This document shows positions 43,068 to 51,078 of a DNA stretch of 64,000 nucleotides, one piece after another (positions within the stretch are counted from its first letter, which is position 1; the number at the start of each line of letters is the position of its first letter). This DNA is from Maritimibacter harenae (lineage in GTDB: Bacteria > Pseudomonadota > Alphaproteobacteria > Rhodobacterales > Rhodobacteraceae). The stretch is taken from assembly GCF_009882975.1 (NCBI RefSeq), contig NZ_WTUX01000010.1, positions 232,367 through 296,366 of the forward strand. The letters run 5' to 3'. The translations under genes were made by a program, and so were the position numbers. The notes under the pieces are model-generated. The model had not been told where the DNA came from and did not search any database. It saw nothing but the letters and a program-made list of their open reading frames with translations.

Positions 43068-44573
43068 GCGGTGCAGACCGGTCTGGGTCCGGCGCAGGTC
43101 CACCACCGTGTAGCCACCGGCCGCGTCCATGTGATGCGCGCCCATGACGCCGGGCACGTCGTCCGGGTAGAGGTGGCGCAGGGGGCGCTCGGCGAAGCTT
43201 TCCATCGACAGCTCGGTGATCTCCATCAGGTTCAGCCCGTAGCCGTAGATCCCGTGCGTATTGTCCTGGCTCGCGCGCAGGAGCCGCCCGTCCCGTTCAA
43301 CGATCCGGCCGCCGCCGCGCGCGGTGCAGGCGTCGATCACCACCGGGTTCAGCGGATGCGGCGCTGCCCCGCCCAGCAGGGGGTCGTCGATGCGGAACAG
43401 GTGCAGCTCGGTCCCGAAGTCGCCGAAACTGTCGTTGCAGATGTTGGTGAGCAGCCACCACTGGCCGTCGCGTTGGAAGACCACCGTGTCGACCGCCTTC
43501 ACGCCTTCGAACCCGGTCGCCAGGAGCTCCCATTCCATCGGGAAGCGCGTTGCGCGCCAGACCTCGATACGCTCGGCCTGGTGGGTCTCCGGGATCATCA
43601 GGATTTCGCCGTTCCAGCTGAACACGAAGGGGTAGGAGAGGTGAATGTCGCGCTGCATCACCGGACCCATCGGGGCCATCGTGTCTCCGTCGAGCCGCCC
43701 CACGGACAGGTGCCCGCGTCCGGTGTCGTAGCTGTAATCCTCGTAGAAAAGGTAGGTGCGGCCGCCATGCTCGAAGAGAAACGGGTCGGCCCAGTAGGAA
43801 TTGCTGAGCGGGACGAGGTCCACGCCATCGGTCAGGGTGATGTCCTCGAGCCTGCCGTGGCCCAGCCGCAGGAAGAACATGCCGGGGCGTCGGCCCCGTT
43901 TCGCCTCGACCTTGCGCCAGGCGCGCATCATGAACTCGCGCGCCGTGGCGAAGACGTAGTCCACCACGTCCCAAGCGGCCGGGACCGGCGCCGGAGGCGG
44001 TGGCGTGATGCGTCGGGGCAGGGTGTCGGCGCGTGCGAGCCGCACCAGTTCGCGCGCCAGAAGCTGCACCGATTTCTCGCGGGCATAGGCGCGGTTGCGG
44101 GTCGCCAGGAACTTGGTGTCGTAGCGCGCGCTGGCGATCGGGATCGGCCCCTTGCCCCGGTCGCAGGTGAGCGTCACGGCGGTGGCCGGGCTGCGCAGGC
44201 GCGCTTCGCTCAGGCCCGCGCCCTCGGCGAAGGCCGACAGCCGCCACAGCCCGAAGCGCGCCTTGTCCGCCAGCGCCTCGGCCTGTTCGGCGTGTGAGAA
44301 GTCGACGATCACGTCGCAGCCCTCCACCGAACCTGCGTCGAAGGTTGCGATGGGTTCGGACAGCGCCGGCGCGGTGTCGGGAGCGGGCAGGGTGCGCGCC
44401 TCGGCCCGCAGGAGACCCGCGAAGGCGGCGGGCAGCTTCGAGGGCGGCGGGGGCAGCGCGGTCAGGGCGTGGAGCGACAGGCGGTCGTCCCGGGAAACGG
44501 TGTCGAGGAACCGGCGCTCGCCCGGTCCGGGCGCATCCCCGTCCGCCAGCACCACGCAGATCCGCAGGGTCAT
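42954..44573 (-). CDS. GINT1-like (formyltransferase/inositolphosphorylceramide glucosaminyltransferase N-terminal-like) protein
   Basis: The 539-residue protein has two parts. The first 230 residues resemble a formyltransferase-type N-domain. The second half is a five-bladed beta-propeller-like unit of the GINT1_N type, with NSYWADPFLFEHGGRTYLFY near residue 280 and repeats such as DTVVFQRDGQWWLLTN. I believe such proteins occur in polysaccharide loci, but the reaction is unknown. The last 38-45 residues are hydrophilic and read antisense through the flippase gene, so the original stop has probably been lost. It overlaps the Ldh gene by four bases. Confidence 0.65.
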   Translation of the reverse strand: MTLRICVVLADGDAPGPGERRFLDTVSRDDRLSLHALTALPPPPSKLPAAFAGLLRAEARTLPAPDTAPALSEPIATFDAGSVEGCDVIVDFSHAEQAEALADKARFGLWRLSAFAEGAGLSEARLRSPATAVTLTCDRGKGPIPIASARYDTKFLATRNRAYAREKSVQLLARELVRLARADTLPRRITPPPPAPVPAAWDVVDYVFATAREFMMRAWRKVEAKRGRRPGMFFLRLGHGRLEDITLTDGVDLVPLSNSYWADPFLFEHGGRTYLFYEDYSYDTGRGHLSVGRLDGDTMAPMGPVMQRDIHLSYPFVFSWNGEILMIPETHQAERIEVWRATRFPMEWELLATGFEGVKAVDTVVFQRDGQWWLLTNICNDSFGDFGTELHLFRIDDPLLGGAAPHPLNPVVIDACTARGGGRIVERDGRLLRASQDNTHGIYGYGLNLMEITELSMESFAERPLRHLYPDDVPGVMGAHHMDAAGGYTVVDLRRTQTGLHRSGRRQLQDAAAQEDQHQGRPDDGGHGDGEAKAKLGAE

Positions 44574-45622
44574 GCGCCCACCTCCGGCGCGGTGACGCCT
44601 GCATCCGCGGCGCGGCGCCGAAGCTCCGCCCAGCTCTGCGCGGGCACCGCGACCCCGTTCTGCGCCGCGTCGTCGATCGCCGCCCACCGTGCCGCGCCGG
44701 GCAGGCGCACCACGCCCTCGGGGGCCGAGGCGCGCACCATGTCCGCCAAGGTCTCCATCCGTGGCGCGAAGTCCGGGCCGAGCCAGCGCGCGGGATCGAG
44801 CGCCAGGAACAGGTGGCCATTGTCAGAGGGGCGCGCGAGGTCGCCGTAGAGCGAACCCACGCCCGCACCGATCCCGGCCCCGGTCAAGACGCCCGCGAAC
44901 ACCTCGACCATCAACGCGAGCCCGAAACCCTTGCCTCCTGCCGCGGGCAGAAGCGTGGTGTCATCCGCCCGCGCAGGATCGGTGACCGGTGCGCCGCTTG
45001 CGTCCACGAGCATCCCCTCGGGCAGCGTGCCGCCCGCCTGCGTCACCGCGCGCAGCGTCGAACCCGCGAGTGCCGCGGTCGAGAAATCGACGACCAGGTC
45101 ACCGCCCGCCAGCGGTGCGCCGAAGGCGAAGGGGTTCGTGCCCAGGACCGGCGCAGCGCCGCCGGGCGCCGCGACCTTGGGATAGGAATTGGAAAGCGCC
45201 AGGGCGATCATTCCCCGGCCGGTGGCGCGCGCGACGAAGGCCGCGCCGGTGCCGTAGAAATTGCTGTTGGCCACGCCGACCACGCCGATCCCGTGCCGCT
45301 CTGCCACCTCGCAGGCATGGTCCATCGCCAGCGTGCCCGCGTGCTGGCCGAAGGCGCCATCCGCGTCGAGCCGCGCCATCGTGTCGGTCACCGGGTCGAA
45401 CTGCAGGATCGGCGCCTTCGCGAGCCCCCCTGCGGCGACCCGGTCGAGCAGTACGGGGAGCCGTTCGAAGCCGTGGTTGTGGCGTCCGGCGGCGTCGTTC
45501 CAGGCCAGGTTCGCGCTCACCGTCCCGGCCTGCACGTCGGACACGCCGGCCCTCTCGAGAAGGGCCTTTCCGAAGCGCTCCAGCGCGCTGGCCTCCAGAC
45601 GCACCATCGTCGTCTCAGCCAC
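44570..45622 (-). CDS. Ldh-family (malate/L-lactate/ureidoglycolate DH type) oxidoreductase
   Basis: The 350-residue protein belongs to the MDH2 fold, NAD(P)-dependent dehydrogenases of 2-hydroxyacids, imines or ureidoglycolate. LAWNDAAGRHNHGFERLP keeps the NHG-type substrate motif near residues 46-51, and VLGTNPFAFGAPL is a family core motif. The SNHFG motif that normally carries the catalytic His reads SNFYG here, so the usual acid-base residue seems absent. It may have altered chemistry. It sits between the GINT1-like and ATP-grasp genes with four- and eight-base overlaps. Confidence 0.8.
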   Translation of the reverse strand: MAETTMVRLEASALERFGKALLERAGVSDVQAGTVSANLAWNDAAGRHNHGFERLPVLLDRVAAGGLAKAPILQFDPVTDTMARLDADGAFGQHAGTLAMDHACEVAERHGIGVVGVANSNFYGTGAAFVARATGRGMIALALSNSYPKVAAPGGAAPVLGTNPFAFGAPLAGGDLVVDFSTAALAGSTLRAVTQAGGTLPEGMLVDASGAPVTDPARADDTTLLPAAGGKGFGLALMVEVFAGVLTGAGIGAGVGSLYGDLARPSDNGHLFLALDPARWLGPDFAPRMETLADMVRASAPEGVVRLPGAARWAAIDDAAQNGVAVPAQSWAELRRRAADAGVTAPEVGA

Positions 45623-46823
45623 GGCCGAGCCCGGTCTTGGCCTTCAACGTCGCGCGCATCCGAAGGACGCCGGGGATCGGGTCCGACAGGCTTGCCACCG
45701 ACCCCATCGTGCGCCGGATCGGCAGGCTGCGCAGCCAGCCCGCAAGGCTGAGCTCGCCGCGCGCGCGCAGCTGGAGGAAGGCCTTGAGGTCGCGCAGGGG
45801 CAGCCAGAGCCGCATGTTTTGTCTGTAACTCGTGAACACGGGGGCAGGCTGCCCCGTCACGTCGCAATAGGCAACAAGATCCATCGGCGCACCGGAGCGT
45901 ACGATCAGCCGGTGCGCGGCCGTGAAGCGGGTATTGACCTCGATCACCTTGAGCTTGCCGTCGCGCGTGTCGCGCTTGAACTCGATGTTGGCGAGTCCCT
46001 TCCAGCCGATACCGCGCAGGTACTTGAGCCCCATTTCGGCGGTCTCCGGCAGCCAGATGGCCTCGTGGTACGTGCCGCCTCCGGAATTGACCGGGTAGCG
46101 CCGTTCGACCCGTTTGGTGAAATGGAACAGCGCCGCGCCGTGGTCGTCGATGTAGGTGTAGTAGCTCGTGAGCAGGTTGTCGGGGCCCGGGATCATCTCG
46201 ACCACCTGGATCTCGACCCCGGCGTCGAGCGCGCGGGCCGCGGCCTCCCGCAGCCGGTCGTGGCCCTCCTCGACGATGAAGAGCTTCTGTCCGAAGGCCT
46301 GCACGAACAGGTGCGAATGGATCGGCTTCACCATGACCGGGAAGCGCAGCTTGCCGTCGAGCGCATCGACGTCGGCGATCGTGTCCACGGACCAGAAGGC
46401 GGGGGCGGGCACGCCCACGTCGCCGGCCAGGCGCAGGGTTTCGCGCTTGTCGAGCATCGCGCGCCGCAGGTCGCCGTCGAAGCGCTCCAGCCGGTAGCGC
46501 GCGCGCAACCGGGCCTCGTGGGCCAGGACGAACTCGATCGCCGCGTCGCTCATCGCGAAGATGACGTGGCCCGCGAAGCGTGCCGCGTCGGGGCCGAACA
46601 GGAGATCGTGCCAGAACGCGGCAGGGTCGGTCCCGTCGGGGACGGGGAAGGCCTCGGTGCAATGGCGGCTCGACATGCCCCAGGTGCCGGTCGGGCCGGA
46701 GATGCGCACGTCGATGCCGTGGCGCCCGAAATGCCGCGCCACTTCGAGCGCGTTGGCCTCGCCCCCCAGAAGCAGGACCGGGATCGACGTGTCGATCGCG
46801 GGGGTCATCGTTGCCGCTTTCAT
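45615..46823 (-). CDS. ATP-grasp carboxylate-amine ligase-like protein
   Basis: The 402-residue protein has an N-terminal Rossmann-like region beginning VLLLGGEANALEVARHFG. The ATP-grasp region runs from about residue 130 (MLDKRETLRLAGDVGVPAP) through FPVMVKPIHSH and ends with IEFKRDTRDGKLKVIEVNTRF, whose Glu/Asn pair coordinates Mg-ATP. Such ligases couple a carboxylate to an amine or other nucleophile. The substrate is not deducible. It overlaps both neighbours, so it belongs to a tight operon. Confidence 0.8.
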   Translation of the reverse strand: MKAATMTPAIDTSIPVLLLGGEANALEVARHFGRHGIDVRISGPTGTWGMSSRHCTEAFPVPDGTDPAAFWHDLLFGPDAARFAGHVIFAMSDAAIEFVLAHEARLRARYRLERFDGDLRRAMLDKRETLRLAGDVGVPAPAFWSVDTIADVDALDGKLRFPVMVKPIHSHLFVQAFGQKLFIVEEGHDRLREAAARALDAGVEIQVVEMIPGPDNLLTSYYTYIDDHGAALFHFTKRVERRYPVNSGGGTYHEAIWLPETAEMGLKYLRGIGWKGLANIEFKRDTRDGKLKVIEVNTRFTAAHRLIVRSGAPMDLVAYCDVTGQPAPVFTSYRQNMRLWLPLRDLKAFLQLRARGELSLAGWLRSLPIRRTMGSVASLSDPIPGVLRMRATLKAKTGLGRG

Positions 46824-47938
46824 GTCCGCACCACCCCGGTTCCGGTTTCGAATAGATGCTCCAGGATCATACGGGCCACAGGTGCGGCGGTCGACGGGTC
46901 GGCGAGCAGCGCGTGGTGATGGAGGCCCGGGTTCCCGTTCACCTCGATCACCGCTGGGCCGTCGGGGCCGAGCGGGGCAGAGATGTCCTGTGCCATGACA
47001 TCGACGCCGGCGAACCGGATGCCGAGCGCGTCGACCATCCGGCCGACCGCCTCGATCGTTTCTGCCGGGATGTCGCGCGTGACGTTGAACGTCTCGTCCG
47101 GTCCGCTTTCGTTGACCGCCCCTTTGACGACGACGACCTCGCCGGTGGCGGGCACATCGCGCAGGCTTCGCCCGTCCTGCGCCAATCGTCCGCGCATCTC
47201 CGCGTCGACGAGAAGCGGGTTCAGGGCGCAGGGCATCTCCCCGGCCCGGCGACGCCGGTTTTCCGCGGCGACAAGCGCGCGGATCGTGCTTCGGCCGTCG
47301 CCGGTGACGGTCGGCGGGTCACGCCGCACGGCGTCAAGGAAGCGTCCGTCGAGGTAGGTGAGGCGGTAGAAGGCGCCAGGGACCTGTTCCTCGACGATCA
47401 TCTCGGGGCAGAAGCGTCCGGCGCGCCGGATCGCCCGGTCGAGCGCTTCGCGGCCTTGGATGCCGGTAGTGACCCCGCGCCCGCCGCCGGTGCCCGACAG
47501 CGGCTTGACCACCACGGGCCCGCCAAGCTCCGCATGGAAGGTGCGGGCGGCCTGGGCTTCGGCGCGGTGAAAGACCAGATGGGCCGGCACGCGCAGCCCC
47601 TGCGCCGCGATCAGCTCGAAGCTCAACGCGCGCTCGCCGACAAGGGACAACGCCACGGGGCTGTCGAGCATCAGCTCGGAGCCACGCACGTAGGTTGCCT
47701 GCCGTCCGCGCCGGATTTCTTGCAGCCCGCCCGCGCGCAGTCGGTGCGTCGCGCCGATGGCGGCGGCCGCATCGCGCCAGAGCGCCGTGTAGAACGCCGC
47801 GCGCACCGGGCGCAGGCGCCTGCGTTTCAGGATGGCGGGGGCATCAGGGATGCGGTGCAGCTTCGCGCGCCGCGCCAGCGCCGACAGCGCCGGGCCGACC
47901 CCGGGCGTTGCCCGCGATCCCGCCCCGACGTCAGTCAT
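46820..47938 (-). CDS. ATP-grasp ligase, cyanophycin-synthetase/RimK-like
   Basis: The 372-residue protein contains VVVKPLSGTGGGRGVTTGI (ATP-binding loop, about residue 150), the cyanophycin-synthetase-like stretch FLDAVRRDPPTVTGDGRSTI, and the Mg-binding end PAVIEVNGNPGLHH. It is unlike the adjacent ATP-grasp gene, so they are not a recent duplication. Peptide or amide bond formation on an amino acid or amino sugar is inferred. Its start lies eight bases inside the RraA-like gene. Confidence 0.78.
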   Translation of the reverse strand: MTDVGAGSRATPGVGPALSALARRAKLHRIPDAPAILKRRRLRPVRAAFYTALWRDAAAAIGATHRLRAGGLQEIRRGRQATYVRGSELMLDSPVALSLVGERALSFELIAAQGLRVPAHLVFHRAEAQAARTFHAELGGPVVVKPLSGTGGGRGVTTGIQGREALDRAIRRAGRFCPEMIVEEQVPGAFYRLTYLDGRFLDAVRRDPPTVTGDGRSTIRALVAAENRRRRAGEMPCALNPLLVDAEMRGRLAQDGRSLRDVPATGEVVVVKGAVNESGPDETFNVTRDIPAETIEAVGRMVDALGIRFAGVDVMAQDISAPLGPDGPAVIEVNGNPGLHHHALLADPSTAAPVARMILEHLFETGTGVVRT

Positions 47939-48716
47939 CGAACAGGCAGCCGGAGGCTTCAAGCTGGTCGTCGACCCAGGCGTTCGAGAACACGCCGCGC
48001 TTCACGTCGTCGGTGTATTTCGCCAGCGCTTCGCGCCCCGCCTCGAGCCGCTTGAGGATCTCGCCGGACCAGTCGCGCGGCACGACGGTGACGCCCGAGA
48101 GATCCGCACGGATCACGTCGCCCGGCTTCACCACGATGCCGCCGCAGGACACGGGGTAGTTCACCTCGCCCGGGCCCCGGTGCAGGGGGCCGAAGGGCGT
48201 CACGCCACGCGCGTAGATCGGCAGGCCGCATTCGCGCAGGCCCGGAAGGTCGCGCACGAGCCCGTCGATGATGAACCCGGCAATGCCGCGATGCCTGGCC
48301 TTGTTGGCGACGAGGTCGCCGATCAGCGCGGCGTTCATGCTGCCCGAGCCGTCGACCACGACCACGTCGCCCGGCTGGGCGATGTCGAGGATCTTGTGCA
48401 CCATCAGGTTGTCGCCCGGGTACACCTTGACCGTGCAGGCCGGGCCCAGCAGGGGCGCGTCGTTCACCACGTTATGGATCGCCTCGCCCATCGTGTAGAG
48501 CCGGTTGAGACTGTCCGAGATGTCGGTGGACTCGAACGGTTCGAACCCCGCCACGATCTCCGGGTCGGGCCGGCGGAACGTGCGGCGGATCATGAACCCG
48601 GGGCCGGGCGCGATGTCCGCGGACTTGGGCTGCACCCGTTTCGGGGCCGGCTCGAGGAACCGGGTCGAGATGGGTGCCTCCGGCGTGCCGGTGCCCCCGT
48701 TTTGCATCTTTGCCAT
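47931..48716 (-). CDS. RraA / HMG aldolase-family protein
   Basis: The 261-residue protein is of the RraA/4-hydroxy-4-methyl-2-oxoglutarate aldolase fold. It shows SDSLNRLYTMGEAIHN, the GDVVVVDGSGSMNAALIGD loop and IIDGLVRDLPGLRECGLPIYARGVTP, which carries the conserved R-D pair. Such proteins cleave or decarboxylate 2-oxo acids using a divalent metal. It is longer than plain RraA by about 60 N-terminal residues. The start is the ATG after GGGGGTG, giving MAKMQNGG. It shares an eight-base overlap with the downstream ATP-grasp gene. Confidence 0.8.
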   Translation of the reverse strand: MAKMQNGGTGTPEAPISTRFLEPAPKRVQPKSADIAPGPGFMIRRTFRRPDPEIVAGFEPFESTDISDSLNRLYTMGEAIHNVVNDAPLLGPACTVKVYPGDNLMVHKILDIAQPGDVVVVDGSGSMNAALIGDLVANKARHRGIAGFIIDGLVRDLPGLRECGLPIYARGVTPFGPLHRGPGEVNYPVSCGGIVVKPGDVIRADLSGVTVVPRDWSGEILKRLEAGREALAKYTDDVKRGVFSNAWVDDQLEASGCLFDD

Positions 48717-48885
48717 GTCTGTCACCCCCTTGTGACGTTGAATGTTCACCCCGTGTCGGGGTGCCCCCTTCGTGATCGAAATAGATCAAGTATATCAGAC
48801 GGTTGACCCGTTCCGAACGATGCCCCCATCGGGGTCAGGATGACCCCGCCCATGGTCCGGTGGGACCGGATGTTTCCCGCCGCGC

Positions 48886-49959
48886 TCACGTCAGCCGCCC
48901 CGCCCCGAGCAGCCTGTCGCCCGCGCGCCGGGTGAATTCCGGCACTTTCGGTGACGGCAGCCGGTTGGCCGCCGCCTGTAATCCTTTGCGCAACCGCCGA
49001 GGGACGCCCATAAGGCTCGCGGGCCGCTCGAGCGACCCTTCCAGCAGCGGACGTTCCGCGTTCATGAAATCGCGCTTGTAGCGCTGTTCGCCGCGCCCGA
49101 AATCGAGCTCTTCGAACCCTTGGGCGTCGAGGTGGCGCAGCATCTCGACGATCTGGATGAGGCCGGGCGACATCTTGGCATGCGCGTGCGAATAGGACGG
49201 GAACCACCAATGCAGGCGACGCGCCGAGCGCATGCCGAAATGCACGGCCACCAGCGTGTCGCCGGCCCACAGGGCCGAGGTCATGCCGCCGAACTCCGGC
49301 GTGTCGGTGTCCCGGATCGCCCGGGCGATGTCGCCCGCCCAGCCGGTGTCGAGGATGTAGCCCGCTCCGGCGGCAGCGAGCGCGGCGCGCTTCCAGTCCA
49401 TGAAGGTATCCCAGGTGGCCCGGGAGGTGTCGTTGGCGACGAGCCGGACGGGCCCGTGCTGGCGCTCCAATTTGCGGGTGCGGCGCGCGAGGTCGCGGAA
49501 CGACCGGTTCTGCGCGCTCTTGTCGGCGAACCAGGCGTCGAACCCGTCGCGCAGGTCGACCAGCGGCGACGTCGTGTCGCGGTAGGCATGCGGCACGAAA
49601 CCGGCCTGCGAACGCGGTACGTGGTTGAAGTCGAAAGCCTGCGCTTCGGCGGCGCGCAGGATCGCGCGCATGTCGATGTGGTGCCCCGGCCGGGCGACAA
49701 GCCCGTGGTAGTCCGAGATCTGGCCTGCCAGGGGCGCGAGACGTCCGAAGCGCTGCCGGTGGTAGGTGAAGACGCCCGAGACATCCGGGCCGTCGCGCAC
49801 CACCGCGACCCGCGCGTCGGGGCGCACCCGGCCCACGATCCGCGCGAAGTCGGGCGTGAAGAACGGCCCGCCCAGGTCCGGGTCCGACGCCTGGAGTGCC
49901 CGCCACGCCGTGGCGAGCCCGTCGTCGATCTCGGACGGCTGGATGATCTCGATCTGCAT
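48886..49959 (-). CDS. GNAT-family acyltransferase, FemAB/BioF2-like
   Basis: The 357-residue protein looks like the double-GNAT FemAB/BioF2-like group. An N-terminal GNAT unit (about residues 40-160) precedes SAQNRSFRDLARRTRKLERQ, and a second unit contains SALWAGDTLVAVHFGMRSARRLHWWFPSY near residues 235-265 and ELDFGRGEQRYKRDF near residue 300. FemAB-like members transfer amino acids or acyl groups to cell-surface acceptors, and in polysaccharide loci they may decorate the polymer. The ATG with GAGG five bases upstream is used. It reads in the same direction as the RraA operon. Confidence 0.75.
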   Translation of the reverse strand: MQIEIIQPSEIDDGLATAWRALQASDPDLGGPFFTPDFARIVGRVRPDARVAVVRDGPDVSGVFTYHRQRFGRLAPLAGQISDYHGLVARPGHHIDMRAILRAAEAQAFDFNHVPRSQAGFVPHAYRDTTSPLVDLRDGFDAWFADKSAQNRSFRDLARRTRKLERQHGPVRLVANDTSRATWDTFMDWKRAALAAAGAGYILDTGWAGDIARAIRDTDTPEFGGMTSALWAGDTLVAVHFGMRSARRLHWWFPSYSHAHAKMSPGLIQIVEMLRHLDAQGFEELDFGRGEQRYKRDFMNAERPLLEGSLERPASLMGVPRRLRKGLQAAANRLPSPKVPEFTRRAGDRLLGAGRLT

Positions 49960-49974
49960 CTTCACCTCACCGGG

Positions 49975-50640
49975 TCAGGCCGCGACCGTCTTCCCGTAGA
50001 TGTTCTCGCCCAACGGGTCGGCGCCCTCGCCGTTGATCTTGATGTAGAGAACCGCAGTGCCCGCGCCACGCACGCGTTCGTGGTAGATCGCGGAGCCCAG
50101 GAAGACGATCATGTCGCCCAGCTCCTCGTTCAGCACCTTCGCGCTGTCGCTGGCATACATCGCCTCGGCAGACCCGTCGGGTCCGGTGTCGAGGAATACC
50201 GCGCGCTCCTCTTCGTTCGGGCCCGGGTCGAGATCGGGAAAGACGCAGACGCTCGAGCCTTGCGGCAGCTTGATCGGGAAGCCGATCGAGAAGGACGACG
50301 CGGCGCGGTCCTTGTGCGGCGCCGGGTAGGGCGCGGCATCGGGCTCGTAGAGCTTGATGTGCCGTTCCGAGATGGTGAGCGTGTCCGCGTCGATGCCGGT
50401 CAGTTCCGCGATGCGCGTACGAAATGTTTCAGCCGCTTCGTCGCTCGGGAATTCGTACACGAATTGCCGTTTCTTCTTGGCGATCCGCCAGTCGGCGCTT
50501 TCCTTGTTCGCGTCGGCCAGGGCGGCCTCGAAGAAGCCGGTGAGGCTGTCGAGGAAATCGTCGGTCAGAATGGATTTGAGATGAACGTAGCCCTCGCGAT
50601 CGAGAGCATCCCGGTAACGAGCGGGGTCGTAATTAAACAT
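49975..50640 (-). CDS. Phytanoyl-CoA dioxygenase/2OG-Fe(II) oxygenase-like protein
   Basis: The 221-residue protein opens DPARYRDALDREGYVHLKSIL, a typical start of PhyH-type oxygenases. A metal motif His-x-Asp is seen in PAPHKDRAASS (about residue 106), and a second His in GSAIYHERVRGAGTAVLYIKI supplies the third ligand with a following Arg that could bind 2-oxoglutarate. The start could be 21 bases further upstream. It lies at the head of the minus-strand cluster, 15 bases from the FemAB-like gene, and could hydroxylate an amino acid or lipid-linked intermediate. Confidence 0.65.
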   Translation of the reverse strand: MFNYDPARYRDALDREGYVHLKSILTDDFLDSLTGFFEAALADANKESADWRIAKKKRQFVYEFPSDEAAETFRTRIAELTGIDADTLTISERHIKLYEPDAAPYPAPHKDRAASSFSIGFPIKLPQGSSVCVFPDLDPGPNEEERAVFLDTGPDGSAEAMYASDSAKVLNEELGDMIVFLGSAIYHERVRGAGTAVLYIKINGEGADPLGENIYGKTVAA

Positions 50641-50925
50641 GGCAGCAGAATCCCCCTGCATTCCTGTAACCCCCGCTTGGACGGTGCTCACCATTTTGTT
50701 AAAAGTCAATAAAATCCTGTTTTTGAACGATTTTTGTTCCATTTTTCGCGCCAGTTTCCTTGTTGGATCGGGATTGTCCCCGCTTCGGGAACGTGGGCCG
50801 TGAGAGATTCGCAGGTCGCCTGCGACAATTCACCGACCGGGGAGTCGAAAAAACTCTTGATCGAGATCCCGTTTCCGGGTTCACTCGCCCCCGCTGTCAG
50901 GGGCGGATGCGCAAAAGGTATTGCG

Positions 50926-50938
50926 CATAATCGTTATG
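50926..50938 (+). promoter_or_regulatory. MarR-type operator upstream of the TRAP operon
   Basis: CATAATCGTTATG is a palindrome with CATAA/TTATG arms around TCG. With its flanks it reads GCATAATCGTTATGG and matches GCATAATCATTATAG at 54265-54279, upstream of the crotonase gene and near the marR gene. Confidence 0.6.
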
Positions 50939-51000
50939 GATCATATCATTCAATCCATCATCGTCCGTCAGGATGTCTGCGCTGCGAAAACTTGTGGAAA

Positions 51001-51051
51001 CGAGTGGCAGTATATGGCACAAGTCAGACGGCGAGTGGCAATATAATGCCA
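51001..51051 (+). repeat. Duplicated GTGGCA element ahead of dctP
   Basis: GAGTGGCAGTATA (51001-51013) is repeated as GAGTGGCAATATA (51032-51044), 31 bases apart, about three helical turns. The second copy extends into a perfect inverted repeat, GTGGCA-N6-TGCCAC (51034-51051), 27 bases before the dctP start. A dimeric regulator site is inferred. Confidence 0.55.
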
Positions 51052-51078
51052 CAGTCCAGGTCAATGGGAGGAGAATCA

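Larger units (their letters stand above)
50743..51078. other. Divergent control region between the EPS-linked cluster and dctP
   Basis: These 336 bases separate the oxygenase-like gene from dctP. They hold the MarR-type palindrome at 50926-50938 and a second repeated element at 51001-51051. I see no gene in the region. The part nearest 50700-50740 is AT-rich and could serve the minus-strand promoter. Confidence 0.6.
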
